64,000 nt of DNA, taken from the NCBI RefSeq assembly GCF_900112335.1, contig NZ_FOLG01000003.1, positions 186,001 through 250,000 of the forward strand, written 5' to 3'. The stretch comes from Tropicimonas isoalkanivorans (GTDB lineage Bacteria; Pseudomonadota; Alphaproteobacteria; Rhodobacterales; Rhodobacteraceae). A program made the position numbers and the translations under genes. A model generated the notes under the pieces. That model was not told where the DNA came from. It was given only the letters and a program-made list of their open reading frames with translations, and made no database searches. This document shows, piece by piece, positions 39,897 through 48,283 of the stretch; within the stretch, counting starts at the first letter, position 1, and every line of letters begins with the position of its first letter.

Positions 39897-41026
39897 GGCG
39901 CGCCCTCCAGGCGAAGGCGCACCAAAACCTCGGGGCCCTGCTGCCGTATCTCGAGATCGTGACGACCCGCATAGGCTATCTCGAGCCGCCGGCGGGTGTT
40001 TTCGATCCCAACGCCGGTTCCAAGCTTATCGAGAGGATAGAGGCTCCCGCGGTTCGTCACCTCTATCGCCAGAACGTCCCCCTCGCGGTCGGCCTGCACC
40101 TGAACCACGAGCAATCCATTTTCGTCGCGCGAACCGTGCTTGATCGCATTCTCGACAAAGCCTTGGAGGATGAAGCAGGGAACGAGCGTTTCACACGCAC
40201 TTTCGGTCACATCAATCTGGCAAGAAAGGTGATCCTCGAACCGCAACTCCTGGATTCGAAGGAAGTCCTTTACGTGTTCCAACTCCGTCCTCAGCCGGCA
40301 CACCTCATTCCCGTCGCACTCCAGTCCGATGCGGAGATAGGACGCGACGGCATGGGTCATCTCCAATGCGGTGTCAGGACGATCCGGTATCTCGGCCGCA
40401 ATGGTGTTGAGCGCATTGAACAGGAAGTGCGGGTCGAGTTGGCTTTGGAGAAACCGCAACTCGCTTCGCAAGGCGGTCGTTTCGGCCTGGCTCCGGCGCA
40501 AGCTCTCCGACCGCGCCGCAGAGCGCGCGCCGATCCAGAAGTAGGCGATCGACCAGGCCAGGAAGACCGGAACGTAGAAGAACGCCGCCATGAAGGGCGT
40601 GCCATACCCATCGCGAATGGGGCCATCGGTAATGTCCCGGACCGTATCCGCGAGGAAAGATTGACCAAACCCGCCCAGCAGGCTCAACACGCAGGCGAGA
40701 ACGCCGACGAGCACAACCCGGTGCGGCAGGCCGACGAACCGCCGATAGATGAGGTGCAGCAGCCACGTGTAGGTGAAGCCCGCTGGCTCCAGTACGAGCA
40801 TCAGGAAAAAGGAGGTCTCCAGCTTGTCGTAGAACACCACCCGGAGGAGCGTCGTTACCACGGCGATGGCCGCCCACGTGGCAGCGTTCACCCGCAAGAA
40901 TGTGTCGGGTGACTCACGATCCAGGCGCCGCTCCTCGGGTCCCGTTGATTGGGCCCGGCCGAGGCGGTCTTCGCCGGCTATGTCACTTTCGAGGGACCGG
41001 GCACGGGCCGGCGCTACCTGGGACAT
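39884..41026 (-). CDS. LytS-type sensor histidine kinase
   Basis: Membrane sensor kinase partner of the LytTR regulator. From ATG 41026 it has 380 residues. Four hydrophobic segments lie between about residues 51 and 165 (AAIAVVTTLLRVVF, FFLMLVLEPAGFTYTWLLHLIY, VVLVGVLACVLSLLGGF, FMAAFFYVPVFLAWSIAYFW). Next comes the His_kinase domain, with phospho-acceptor His200 in LDPHFLFNALNTIA, then an HATPase with ENAIKHG and GTGVGIENTRRRL. The start is uncertain: a TTG at 41056 would add ten residues. No periplasmic ligand-binding domain is present, so the signal may be sensed within the membrane. Confidence 0.88.
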   Translation of the reverse strand: MSQVAPARARSLESDIAGEDRLGRAQSTGPEERRLDRESPDTFLRVNAATWAAIAVVTTLLRVVFYDKLETSFFLMLVLEPAGFTYTWLLHLIYRRFVGLPHRVVLVGVLACVLSLLGGFGQSFLADTVRDITDGPIRDGYGTPFMAAFFYVPVFLAWSIAYFWIGARSAARSESLRRSQAETTALRSELRFLQSQLDPHFLFNALNTIAAEIPDRPDTALEMTHAVASYLRIGLECDGNEVCRLRTELEHVKDFLRIQELRFEDHLSCQIDVTESACETLVPCFILQGFVENAIKHGSRDENGLLVVQVQADREGDVLAIEVTNRGSLYPLDKLGTGVGIENTRRRLEIAYAGRHDLEIRQQGPEVLVRLRLEGAPCFV

Positions 41027-41575
41027 CACAGTGTCGGTTTGCTGACGGGGTGCCAACGTTCATGTCGGACGGCACCTGAGCAGGCAAGCATTTTCTCATG
41101 CCGTCAGACGGAATCGATGCCGTGCCTATCCCGCGCCGTACCGGTGTCCGACGTTCCGGGTGCAGCAGATCACAGCGTCGCCGTCTCGCGGCGCCAGCGT
41201 TCCGCTTGAAACAGGCCCAGCCTGTGAGCGGTCAGATAAGCCGGGACCACAGTCGTTCGGGCACGGTTCAGCGGCCCCTTTCCCTGCTGTGAAATGCGCA
41301 GTTTCGACCTCGTCGCTTTCTGTGCAAGAGCGGAGATTTTCGTTCAAACAGAGAACAATATGTTGCGAAGCTGACATGGAACACAGCCACTTTCCGCCCA
41401 GCCCCTCGCCCCTGTTGGGCCGTTATCTGCGCACCGGCAGTGATGCCCCCCGGTGCCGACCTGAGGGGCCGGAACGAAATGGAGGGATCGGCATTCTTCC
41501 TCACACATCCGGCGATGTCGGAAGCAACCGAATATCGAAAAACGAAGATGTTTGTACCTGGAAAGGAAATGTCAC
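41027..41575. other. Intergenic region without recognisable gene
   Basis: About 550 bases between the divergent kinase gene and the SH3/DUF1236 gene. The plus strand is open from about 41160 to 41579, but the translation is low in coherent features and has no homology I recognise. The promoters of both flanking genes must lie here; I could not fix them. Confidence 0.5.
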
Positions 41576-42226
41576 ATGAAGCGTTTTATCATCGGAACCA
41601 CCGCTCTTTCTCTCCTCACCGCCGGCGCGGCCGCCGCGCAGGTTGCGGCGACGGCGACCACCGATCTCAATTTCCGCGCTGACCCGAATGGTCAGGCGGA
41701 GATCATTGACGTTATCGCGTCGGGCGATTCCGTGGACGTGCTCCGCTGTGCGGAAGAAGCCAGTTGGTGCGAAGTGTCCCATGGGGGCCAAACCGGCTGG
41801 GTCTATTCCGAGTACCTCAGCTCCGAGCATGAGGGTGCACCGGTCATCGTGGCCGAAAACCCGAGCGTTCTGTCCGTCGAGACGGTCGTCATCGAAAAGG
41901 ACAAGCTCGAACCGGTGCTCGGTCTCGGTACGATGGGCGCCATTGCGGGCGGCATCGTCGGCGGCCCCATCGGGGCCGTTGCGGGCGGCGTGATCGGCAG
42001 CGGCGCGGGTTCCACGGTGGACGTCAAGCCTGAAGTGGTGACTTATGTCCGGGAGAATCCGGTCGAGCCGATCTATCTCAACGGCGAGGTCGTTGTCGGC
42101 GCCACCGTCCCGCAGGAGGTCGTCCTCACGCCGGTGCCGGATGCCGAGTACGAATATCTCTATGTGAATGGCGTGCCGGCAGTGGTCGATCCGTCCAGCC
42201 GGACCATCGTTACCATCGTACGCTGA
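41576..42226 (+). CDS. Exported SH3-like/DUF1236 envelope protein
   Basis: The 216-residue protein has a signal peptide (MKRFIIGTTALSLLTAGAAAAQ), a bacterial SH3 domain (about residues 24 to 80: TDLNFRADPNGQAEIIDVI then GWVYSEYLS), a glycine-rich hydrophobic hairpin (about 122 to 148, IAGGIVGGPIGAVAGGVIG) and a C-terminal DUF1236 segment (YVRENPVEPIYLNGEVVVG to the end). The glycine segment may insert in or lie on a membrane. SH3 domains in the periplasm often bind peptidoglycan. ATG 41576 follows AAAGGA. It is monocistronic with a hairpin after it. This architecture is common in alphaproteobacteria, and its function is not established. Confidence 0.88.
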   Translation: MKRFIIGTTALSLLTAGAAAAQVAATATTDLNFRADPNGQAEIIDVIASGDSVDVLRCAEEASWCEVSHGGQTGWVYSEYLSSEHEGAPVIVAENPSVLSVETVVIEKDKLEPVLGLGTMGAIAGGIVGGPIGAVAGGVIGSGAGSTVDVKPEVVTYVRENPVEPIYLNGEVVVGATVPQEVVLTPVPDAEYEYLYVNGVPAVVDPSSRTIVTIVR

Positions 42227-42241
42227 TACCAAACCAAATCC

Positions 42242-42265
42242 GGTCCGCGCCACTCGGCGCGGACC
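42242..42265 (+). terminator. Terminator hairpin after the SH3/DUF1236 gene
   Basis: GGTCCGCGCC (42242-42251) and GGCGCGGACC (42256-42265) form a perfect 10-base-pair stem with a 4-base loop, followed by a T-rich stretch (ATCCTTATTTC). It sits between convergent genes. Confidence 0.8.
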
Positions 42266-42335
42266 ATCCTTATTTCAAAAACCCGTGGATTGCCTCCTGG
42301 GCGCGGTATCCTCCCCGCGTCGTACCCAGTTCGAT

Positions 42336-43538
42336 CTATTGAGCAGGTGCGCGGCCGTTGGGTGAGCGCCGGGCTTCCTTTTCCCGCAAAAGCCACGGCG
42401 CGAGGCGAAAGACGAGGAGCGCAAAAGCTGCCGTCCAAAAGACGCCCGCAAGCAAGATACCGTCGACACCTGGCCAAAATTCCATCGTTCCCGCGATACG
42501 CGTGATCGTAGCTGCAAGGACGAAGGCGAATGCCGTCGTCAGCACGGGCCCGGCGGAGAGCGCGCGCCCCGTGTGACCCATTGTGGCCCGCATCATCACG
42601 GCTACGGTCATGCCTCCGACCGCACCAATCCCGAAGACGTGGACCGGAACACTGGCGCCGACCCAGCCCATCGCTGCAACAGCGGCCGCGAGAAGACCGA
42701 ACGGTATCGTCAGATAGGCCACGTGAAGCATCCACAGCAACGGTGACCGCCAGGTTGCAACGCCGCGCCAGCGGAGAAGACGCGCCAGATGGAGCGCGGC
42801 AGCGACACTGGCGATGATGGCCGTCGCCACCGCCTCGGGCGCCAGGCTCCAGATCAGGAGCGCGACGACCCCGACGGCGATACAGAGCGCATCGAAGCGG
42901 TTCGGCGGCACCGGCATCCGCTGGATGCCCGCCTTGGCCAGCCAGTTTCGGGTGAAACTCGGAACAATGCGGCCACCTATGAGCATGATCAGGAAGACCA
43001 GGATGGCGATCCCAAGCCGGCGCACGGCCTCCGTCGATCCGTCTGACATCACCTGAAAATGAAACGCAACGTTCGTCACCCACAGCAGCGCGACAGGAAT
43101 GACGACCCTGAGATTGCGCCAGTTCCTGCCGGCGACGATCTCTCGCACGATCATCGCGACTACGGCGAGCAGGAAAGCTTGATCGACGAAGAAGACGCCA
43201 ATGCCCGGAATGCCGAGCGCGCCCCAAACAGCCATCCGCCCGGCGAGCCACAACAGGAGCAACAGGGCAAGCGGCCAGCCGCGGGCAGGCATTCGGCCGG
43301 TCCAGTTCGGCACCGCCGTGAACAGGAAGCCGGCCAACACCGCGGCGCCATAGCCAAAGATCATTTCGTGGACATGCCAGTCGATGGCGGGAAAGGGCCC
43401 GGCAAGGGCGATGTCGCCCCGCCAGACGAAGAGCCAGACCGGCACCACACAGAGCCCGAACAGGGTCGCGGCCAGAAAGAATGGTCGGAAGCCACCGGAA
43501 AACAGGGCCGGCCCGCTGTAGTCACGTCGCTCGGTCAA
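42336..43538 (-). CDS. nnrS: NnrS family membrane protein
   Basis: Haem- and copper-containing membrane protein linked to nitric oxide resistance during denitrification. The 400-residue protein has about twelve hydrophobic segments and the family start YSGPALFSGGFRPFFLAATLFG, then WHVHEMIFGYGAAVLAGFLFTAVPNWTG. Further conserved His residues lie in VHVFGIGAVGG and TMGHTGRAL. I chose TTG 43538 because GCGGAGG lies 6 bases upstream and this gives the usual NnrS length; the frame remains open to 43748 with no family similarity. It lies 71 bases after pseudoazurin on the same strand, probably one transcript. Confidence 0.93.
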   Translation of the reverse strand: MTERRDYSGPALFSGGFRPFFLAATLFGLCVVPVWLFVWRGDIALAGPFPAIDWHVHEMIFGYGAAVLAGFLFTAVPNWTGRMPARGWPLALLLLLWLAGRMAVWGALGIPGIGVFFVDQAFLLAVVAMIVREIVAGRNWRNLRVVIPVALLWVTNVAFHFQVMSDGSTEAVRRLGIAILVFLIMLIGGRIVPSFTRNWLAKAGIQRMPVPPNRFDALCIAVGVVALLIWSLAPEAVATAIIASVAAALHLARLLRWRGVATWRSPLLWMLHVAYLTIPFGLLAAAVAAMGWVGASVPVHVFGIGAVGGMTVAVMMRATMGHTGRALSAGPVLTTAFAFVLAATITRIAGTMEFWPGVDGILLAGVFWTAAFALLVFRLAPWLLREKEARRSPNGRAPAQ

Positions 43539-43609
43539 CGGTGCCTCCGCTCGTTCAAACGCATCGCCGGGGTTATGAAATTCGCGCGCATGAAACCGAT
43601 CGTGCCAGC

Positions 43610-44038
43610 CTACTCGACTTGCGCGATCAGATCCGCCATGCGGCCCTTCGCTTTTCCCCGTTGCTTCACGGCCGCCGCCCCGTCGAGATTCACCGGCTCG
43701 CCGACTTTGATCAACGCGACCATGCCCATGCCGTAATGCGGCGTGCATTTCACGCCATATACGCCTTCTTCGCTTACCGTCAGATCGAAATCCTCGTTGG
43801 GCTTGGATTTGAAGGCCTCAACTCCCTCGGGAAGCATTCCCTCGATGCTCTCGGCGTTGTGTCCCTTGTCGACCGACACGAAATGAATCACGTCGCCGGG
43901 TTCGGCGCTTACGAAGGCCGGCTCGAAGACCATCAATCCCGCCTCGCCCTTGTTGAGCATGTGCACCTCATGGGTCGCCGCATTCGCAGCCCCTGCGGCA
44001 AATGCAAAAACAGCGGCGATCGTCAACGGTGTCTTCAT
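43610..44038 (-). CDS. Pseudoazurin (blue copper electron carrier)
   Basis: Periplasmic type 1 copper protein that passes electrons to nitrite or nitrous oxide reductase. The 142-residue precursor has a signal peptide ([20 protein letters not shown]). The copper ligands are His60 (DKGHNAES), Cys98, His101 and Met106 ([11 protein letters not shown]), exactly the pseudoazurin pattern. The C-terminal helices follow. It is next to the nos genes and the Crp/Fnr regulator. A Crp/Fnr-type box lies 72 bases upstream of its start. Confidence 0.95.
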   Translation of the reverse strand: MKTPLTIAAVFAFAAGAANAATHEVHMLNKGEAGLMVFEPAFVSAEPGDVIHFVSVDKGHNAESIEGMLPEGVEAFKSKPNEDFDLTVSEEGVYGVKCTPHYGMGMVALIKVGEPVNLDGAAAVKQRGKAKGRMADLIAQVE

Positions 44039-44109
44039 GATAGGTTCCTTTGGGTTGTGTCCCGTCTTTCGGTTCGCCCCCGTTCTGCGGTAGAAGCACC
44101 GCGCGAACG

Positions 44110-44123
44110 TTGCTCTTACTCAA
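44110..44123. promoter_or_regulatory. Crp/Fnr-type box between pseudoazurin and its regulator
   Basis: TTGCTCTTACTCAA matches the Fnr pattern TTGAT-N4-ATCAA at 8 of 10 positions. Its centre is 78.5 bases from the pseudoazurin start. If it acts at -41.5, transcription would begin near 44075, giving a leader of about 37 bases. It is too close to the TTG start of the regulator gene to activate it in the same way. Confidence 0.55.
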
Positions 44124-44138
44124 ACTTGCGGACAGGTC

Positions 44139-44834
44139 TTGCAGAAACTCGACGAAAGCCTCCTGACCGGCCTGCCGCCCTTCTCACGGCTGGACCGTGG
44201 GCAGATTCGTGAGATTCTCGATAAGTCGACGTCGCGGCGCTACGAAGAGGGCGCGGAAATCTTCCACGAAGGGCACGACGCCGAGCGCTTCTTCCTGCTG
44301 CTCGACGGCTATCTGAGGGTGATCCGCTCTACGCCCGGCGGCGACCAGGTCATCGTTCTGCACATCTCGCCCGGCCAGCTATTCGGAATAGCCCCCGCGC
44401 TGCAACGCACTACTTATCCGGCGACGGCTGTGGCGGCGGCGGAGTCCATCGCACTTTCCTGGCCCGTCCACCTCTGGCAACCGTTCGTGACGGCTTATGA
44501 TGGCTTCGCCACCGAAGGTTACAAGACACTCGGCCAGCGCCTCGGCGAGATCCAGACGACACTGACCGAGATGGCGACGCAGGCGGTGGAGCAGCGGGTG
44601 GCCGCCGTTCTGCTTCGAATGGTAAACCAAAGTGGCCAGAAGACGGAGGACGGGATCGCGATCGGGTTTCCTGTCACCCGGAACAACATCTCCGAGATGA
44701 CAGGCACAACGCTGCATACGGTCAGCCGGCTGCTCTCGGCCTGGGAGAAGGATGGGATCGTGCGCTCGACCCGGAAGCGGATCGTGGTGACCGACGCGCA
44801 CCGCCTCGTTCTGATCAGCGAGCCTCGCGGCTGA
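44139..44834 (+). CDS. Crp/Fnr-family regulator, NnrR/Dnr-like
   Basis: Probable nitric oxide-responsive activator of denitrification genes, 231 residues. The cyclic-nucleotide-binding-like sensor fold is at the N-terminus (FHEGHDAERFFLLLDGYLRVIR), followed by a dimer helix and a C-terminal winged HTH (PVTRNNISEMTGTTLHTVSRLLSAWEKDGIV). It has no Cys cluster of the Fnr type, which argues for the NnrR/Dnr class rather than an oxygen-sensing Fnr. The start is a TTG at 44139; no nearby ATG gives the expected N-terminus. It is divergent from pseudoazurin and nnrS and convergent with the nos operon end. Assignment as NnrR rests on context. Confidence 0.9.
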   Translation: MQKLDESLLTGLPPFSRLDRGQIREILDKSTSRRYEEGAEIFHEGHDAERFFLLLDGYLRVIRSTPGGDQVIVLHISPGQLFGIAPALQRTTYPATAVAAAESIALSWPVHLWQPFVTAYDGFATEGYKTLGQRLGEIQTTLTEMATQAVEQRVAAVLLRMVNQSGQKTEDGIAIGFPVTRNNISEMTGTTLHTVSRLLSAWEKDGIVRSTRKRIVVTDAHRLVLISEPRG

Positions 44835-44849
44835 CGTCGCTCCGTCGCA

Positions 44850-45062
44850 TTAGGCGGACCGGATCGCTTGCATCAGCGCGGCGCGGAATTCGGTCTCGTT
44901 CAGTCCATACTCCGTGCAGACATCGGCGACGGTGTGAAACGGGGCGATGGGGCAGCCGGGGCAGAGCATGCGTCGCTCCCAGAACACCGTGGCCAAGCCG
45001 GGCCATTCCGCCAGCAACGTGGCGAGTGGCAGATCCGGGTTTTCGGGATCGGGGTGTCGCAT
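44850..45062 (-). CDS. DUF1858 small redox-disulfide protein
   Basis: The 70-residue cytoplasmic protein has a CPGC pair (Cys34 and Cys37) in RMLCPGCPIAPFHTVADVC, the pattern of DUF1858 or hybrid-cluster-associated disulfide proteins. A third Cys lies in ADVCTEYG. ATG 45062 has GGGAGG a few bases upstream; a GTG at 45080 or ATG at 45074 would add up to six residues. It follows nosX by 53 bases on the same strand, so it appears to end the nos operon. A role in copper or redox chemistry of N2O respiration is plausible but not shown. Confidence 0.85.
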   Translation of the reverse strand: MRHPDPENPDLPLATLLAEWPGLATVFWERRMLCPGCPIAPFHTVADVCTEYGLNETEFRAALMQAIRSA

Positions 45063-45115
45063 CGGCCCTCCCATTGGCACGTCGGCTGCCGCGCGGCCCG
45101 CTCAACCCCTCGGCC

Positions 45116-46021
45116 CTATAGCTCGAGGTCGACATCGAGCCGTTTCAGGAGGGCGAGTTGCCGGTCGGTCATCACGACCGCTGCGGTGGAGGCGGCGTCG
45201 GCAATGGCGGCGCTCTCGTGGAATGCCGTCACGGGTGCGGTCCGCAACGTGACGTCCTTCCCCGACGGATCGAAGATGTGACTGACCTGCCGGACCGGGT
45301 CGAGACGCGTTCCGAAGAGCGCCGACGTGGCGACGGCACAGTTCTCCAGTCTGCAAACGCGTCCACCGGGAAGGCGGACCGGCCAGCCCTTCGCGTCACC
45401 GCCGTTCCCCATTCCGCGGATCTCGCCCGCGTTCACCATCACGTCCCTGAGCCCTGAATCCTTCAGGAGAGTCGCGAGCCGATCCGTGGCGAAGCCCTGC
45501 GCAATCCCGTTCAGCGTCATTGCCATGCCGGGGCGATCGAAACGCACCGAGGTCGCATCGAACGACACCTGGTCGAAGCCGACGCGGCGGCGTGCCTCAA
45601 GGAGCGCGTCCGCGTCCACGGCGCGACCAGCGGCAGCGGCTTCGGCATGGAGGGCGAAGATCGGTTGCACCGTGGGATCGAAGGCACCTTCGGTCACGTG
45701 GTAGACCGACCGCGTCAACGTCAGAAGGGCCAGCATGTCCGGCGGTGCATCCGGCAGACTGCCCTCGCGGTTCAACCGCATGATCGCACTGTCCGTCCGG
45801 TAGAGCGAAAAGAGCGTGTCGATGCGGGCGAGTTCGGCCTCCACAGCGCGAAAGACCGGTGCAGCCTCCTCCCGGTCGAGGCCCACAAGCTGCACATCTG
45901 CGCGGGTGCCAAGCGCCTGACCGCGCCAGATGGCGGTGGGCGTGGCGGCGGTGACCTGTGTCGCCGCGCAGGCTGCAGCAGACATCAGCAGGAATCGCCG
46001 TCTGGACAGGGGCAGCCGCAT
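45116..46021 (-). CDS. nosX: NosX, ApbE-like FAD:protein FMN transferase
   Basis: Attaches FMN covalently to the periplasmic domain of NosR, supporting N2O reduction. The 301-residue protein has a twin-arginine signal (SRRRFLLMSAAACAATQVTA). ApbE-family motifs are ALGTRADVQLV near the mature start, DTLFSLYRTDSAIMRLN, GIAQGFATDR, and VNAGEIRGMG. Its ATG shares a base with the nosL stop. NosX-bearing nos operons are typical of alphaproteobacteria. The target threonine is visible in NosR (SGATVT). Confidence 0.92.
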   Translation of the reverse strand: MRLPLSRRRFLLMSAAACAATQVTAATPTAIWRGQALGTRADVQLVGLDREEAAPVFRAVEAELARIDTLFSLYRTDSAIMRLNREGSLPDAPPDMLALLTLTRSVYHVTEGAFDPTVQPIFALHAEAAAAGRAVDADALLEARRRVGFDQVSFDATSVRFDRPGMAMTLNGIAQGFATDRLATLLKDSGLRDVMVNAGEIRGMGNGGDAKGWPVRLPGGRVCRLENCAVATSALFGTRLDPVRQVSHIFDPSGKDVTLRTAPVTAFHESAAIADAASTAAVVMTDRQLALLKRLDVDLEL

Positions 46022-46551
46022 CAGTGCATTCCCCCGTTCATGGCATCCGCGTTCATCGTGTCCATCTGAGGATGCGCATAGGACTGCGGAACCTCGGTAA
46101 AACCGACGATCCGGCCGCCGTGTTCCTGCACGAAAGCATCGGCGTCTGCAGGGTCGGAAAACGGGATCGCCTCCGGCAGCCCCATACCGCCCGCTTGCTC
46201 GCTTTCGATGACCAACCGCACTGTGTCTGCTGCGGCCCAGTTGTCGGCGCCGGGTACCGCCCAGCTCTCCGCATGGCCCATGTCGGAAACGTAAATCGCG
46301 GCAATCTCGCCGTCCCGCTCGGGGTCGTGGACATAGGACACCGCATCGGTCACCTGGCTGAACCAGAGCGGTGCCTCATACCCCTTTAAGTGAATCTGCG
46401 CCTTCGGGCCGGGATGGTCAGCAACGAACATCTGACAGAAATGGCCGAGCGCCTCGTCCGTCATCCGGGTGGGAGTTGGCACGGCAGCGGTCTCCTCCCT
46501 GCACCCGGCAAGTGCCAGCGCAACGACCAGTGGCATGACGATGCGGTTCAT
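46021..46551 (-). CDS. nosL: NosL copper-chaperone lipoprotein
   Basis: Lipoprotein that supplies copper(I) for NosZ assembly. The 176-residue precursor has a lipobox LALAGC (acylated Cys at 17), then the NosL pattern ALGHFCQMFVADHPGPKAQIHL with Cys and Met copper ligands, and a Met-rich end (MDTMNADAMNGGMH). ATG 46551 overlaps the nosY stop. The frame stays open far upstream through nosY and nosF, but only this part codes for NosL. It is sixth of seven in nosRZDFYLX order. Confidence 0.93.
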   Translation of the reverse strand: MNRIVMPLVVALALAGCREETAAVPTPTRMTDEALGHFCQMFVADHPGPKAQIHLKGYEAPLWFSQVTDAVSYVHDPERDGEIAAIYVSDMGHAESWAVPGADNWAAADTVRLVIESEQAGGMGLPEAIPFSDPADADAFVQEHGGRIVGFTEVPQSYAHPQMDTMNADAMNGGMH

Positions 46552-47375
46552 GGGACGATCCTTTTCGTGCGGGCGATGCCGATGCCGATAGTCGCCGCCA
46601 GCCAAAGCAGGAGCGCGCCGAGTGCGGCGGCGGGTGGGAATGGCAGGGTACGGGCGAGCCCGTCGATGCCGGCCACCGGCGCGGCGTGGAGGGAAGCGAG
46701 GTTGAAGAGACGGAAGGCGTCGGCCGGGTTCGCCATCACCAACCAGGGGAACACGTGAGAGGCGAAAGTGCCCTCGCCGGAGGCCATGATCGCCCCGAGA
46801 AGCGCGAGATCGTAGAGGACGACAAGGAGGAGCCAAGTGCCGATAGCAAAGGCGGCGGCACGGGCCGTTCGACTGGAGAGCGCCGAGAGCGTGAGGCCCA
46901 CGGCCACAAACACGGCCCCGAGAGCGACCGAGGACGCCATAAGGCGCAGCCAGGCGGCAATGCCTTCCGCTTCGGCGCCGTGGAACGGCAGGACGGCGAG
47001 GCCGGTCACCGCGTAGGCCGACACGATAGAGACGCTGACCGCCGCGGTTTGCGCCAGGAACTTGGCGACGAATACCTCCCACCGACGCACCGGCGTTGCG
47101 AAGGTGAGCGCCAGCGCACCGCGTTCGATCTCGCCCGCGAAGGAGTCGTAGGACATGAGCAATGCGATGAGCGGGATCAGGTAGACGGACAACGTGGCGA
47201 GGCTGGCGGAGGTGAGGGTCAGTACGTCGGCGTCGAGCGCGCCACCCTGACCGGCGACGAAAAATGCGAGCGCGAGGGCAAAAAGGGCGAGCACGATGGT
47301 GGCCAGCAAAACCCAGAGGTTGCGGCGGGCCATGCAGAACTCCTGAGCGAATATCGTGGCGATGCGGGCGGTCAT
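46548..47375 (-). CDS. nosY: NosY ABC transporter permease
   Basis: Membrane subunit of the NosDFY complex that delivers sulfur or supports CuZ formation in NosZ. The 275-residue protein has six hydrophobic segments, starting with WVLLATIVLALFALALAFF. The family stretch LMSYDSFAGEIERGALALTF follows. Start and stop overlap both neighbours (ATGA), showing tight coupling to nosF and nosL. Confidence 0.93.
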   Translation of the reverse strand: MTARIATIFAQEFCMARRNLWVLLATIVLALFALALAFFVAGQGGALDADVLTLTSASLATLSVYLIPLIALLMSYDSFAGEIERGALALTFATPVRRWEVFVAKFLAQTAAVSVSIVSAYAVTGLAVLPFHGAEAEGIAAWLRLMASSVALGAVFVAVGLTLSALSSRTARAAAFAIGTWLLLVVLYDLALLGAIMASGEGTFASHVFPWLVMANPADAFRLFNLASLHAAPVAGIDGLARTLPFPPAAALGALLLWLAATIGIGIARTKRIVP

Positions 47376-48283
47376 TCGCTTTCCTCCATGTCGCTACGTC
47401 GGGAGTGGTGGCGGTATATGTCGTCGAGACCGGGGGCGGCCACGTCGATGTCCTGCAACACGTCGCGATGGGTGCCGAGGCGGGCCAACAGGGCAAGCTT
47501 GGCCTCGGGCGTGCAGTCGATTTCCAGCCGGCAACCGTTGAGCCGGCGGCCGCCGAGTTCGGAGTGGAGGCGGTCGGCTTCGCCTTGCAGCGCGGTGACA
47601 CGGATCGTTGTCGGCAGGGCCGCCTCCCGCGCGAGGTCCTCCATGGTGCCGACAGCGCGGAGGGACCCACCCGAGAGGATCGCCACGCGGTCCGTGCGGC
47701 TCTGGATCTCTTCCAGCCCGTGCGAGGAGAGCAGCACCGCGGCGCCGCGGGCGGCGGCCTCGGCAATCACTTCGTAAAAGTCGTGACGGGAGACCGGATC
47801 AAGCCCGCTGGTTGGTTCGTCCAGCAACAGGAGCCGCGGCGCGCCGATCAGCGCCTGCGCGAGGCCGAGCCGTTGCCGCATGCCCTTGGAATACGTGCCG
47901 ACCGCCCGATCGGCAGCCTCGGTCAGTCCGACGCGGTCGAGCAGATCCGATATCTGCGCCTTCGGTGCGTTCCTCAGACCGGAGAAATAGGCCAGAACTT
48001 CGCGCCCGCTGAGACTCCGGGGGAAAGCGACGACTTCGGGCAGGTAGGTTATGGCGATCCGCGCCGCGTCTGTGCCAGGGATGTGTCCGGCAACCGATAT
48101 GGCGCCCGCCTTGGGAGAGAGGAACCCCAGCACCGCCTTGAAGAGCGTCGATTTCCCCGCGCCGTTGTGGCCGATAAGCGCCAGCCTTTCACCGGCAGCG
48201 ACCATGAAGGACACATCGTCGAGCGCGCGTAGCCTGCCGAACGAGACCGAGAGATTGCGGATATCGAGAATTGGGTCGGTCAT
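47372..48283 (-). CDS. nosF: NosF ABC transporter ATPase
   Basis: ATPase of the NosDFY complex. The 303-residue protein has Walker A GHNGAGKST, signature YSKGMRQR, Walker B LLLLDEPTSGLD and switch His in SSHGLEEI. A C-terminal domain of about 90 residues follows. ATG 48283 overlaps the nosD stop. The longer frame upstream is the antisense or overlap of nosD and not coding. Confidence 0.93.
   Translation of the reverse strand: MTDPILDIRNLSVSFGRLRALDDVSFMVAAGERLALIGHNGAGKSTLFKAVLGFLSPKAGAISVAGHIPGTDAARIAITYLPEVVAFPRSLSGREVLAYFSGLRNAPKAQISDLLDRVGLTEAADRAVGTYSKGMRQRLGLAQALIGAPRLLLLDEPTSGLDPVSRHDFYEVIAEAAARGAAVLLSSHGLEEIQSRTDRVAILSGGSLRAVGTMEDLAREAALPTTIRVTALQGEADRLHSELGGRRLNGCRLEIDCTPEAKLALLARLGTHRDVLQDIDVAAPGLDDIYRHHSRRSDMEESE

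Noticed and set aside
41160-41579. A 139-codon plus-strand frame in the kinase/SH3 gap
   Set aside because: No homology, no good start, and it runs into the real gene's start in another frame.
43539-43748. N-terminal extension of the NnrS frame
   Set aside because: The extension overlaps pseudoazurin in another frame, has no NnrS similarity, and a good ribosome site precedes TTG 43538.
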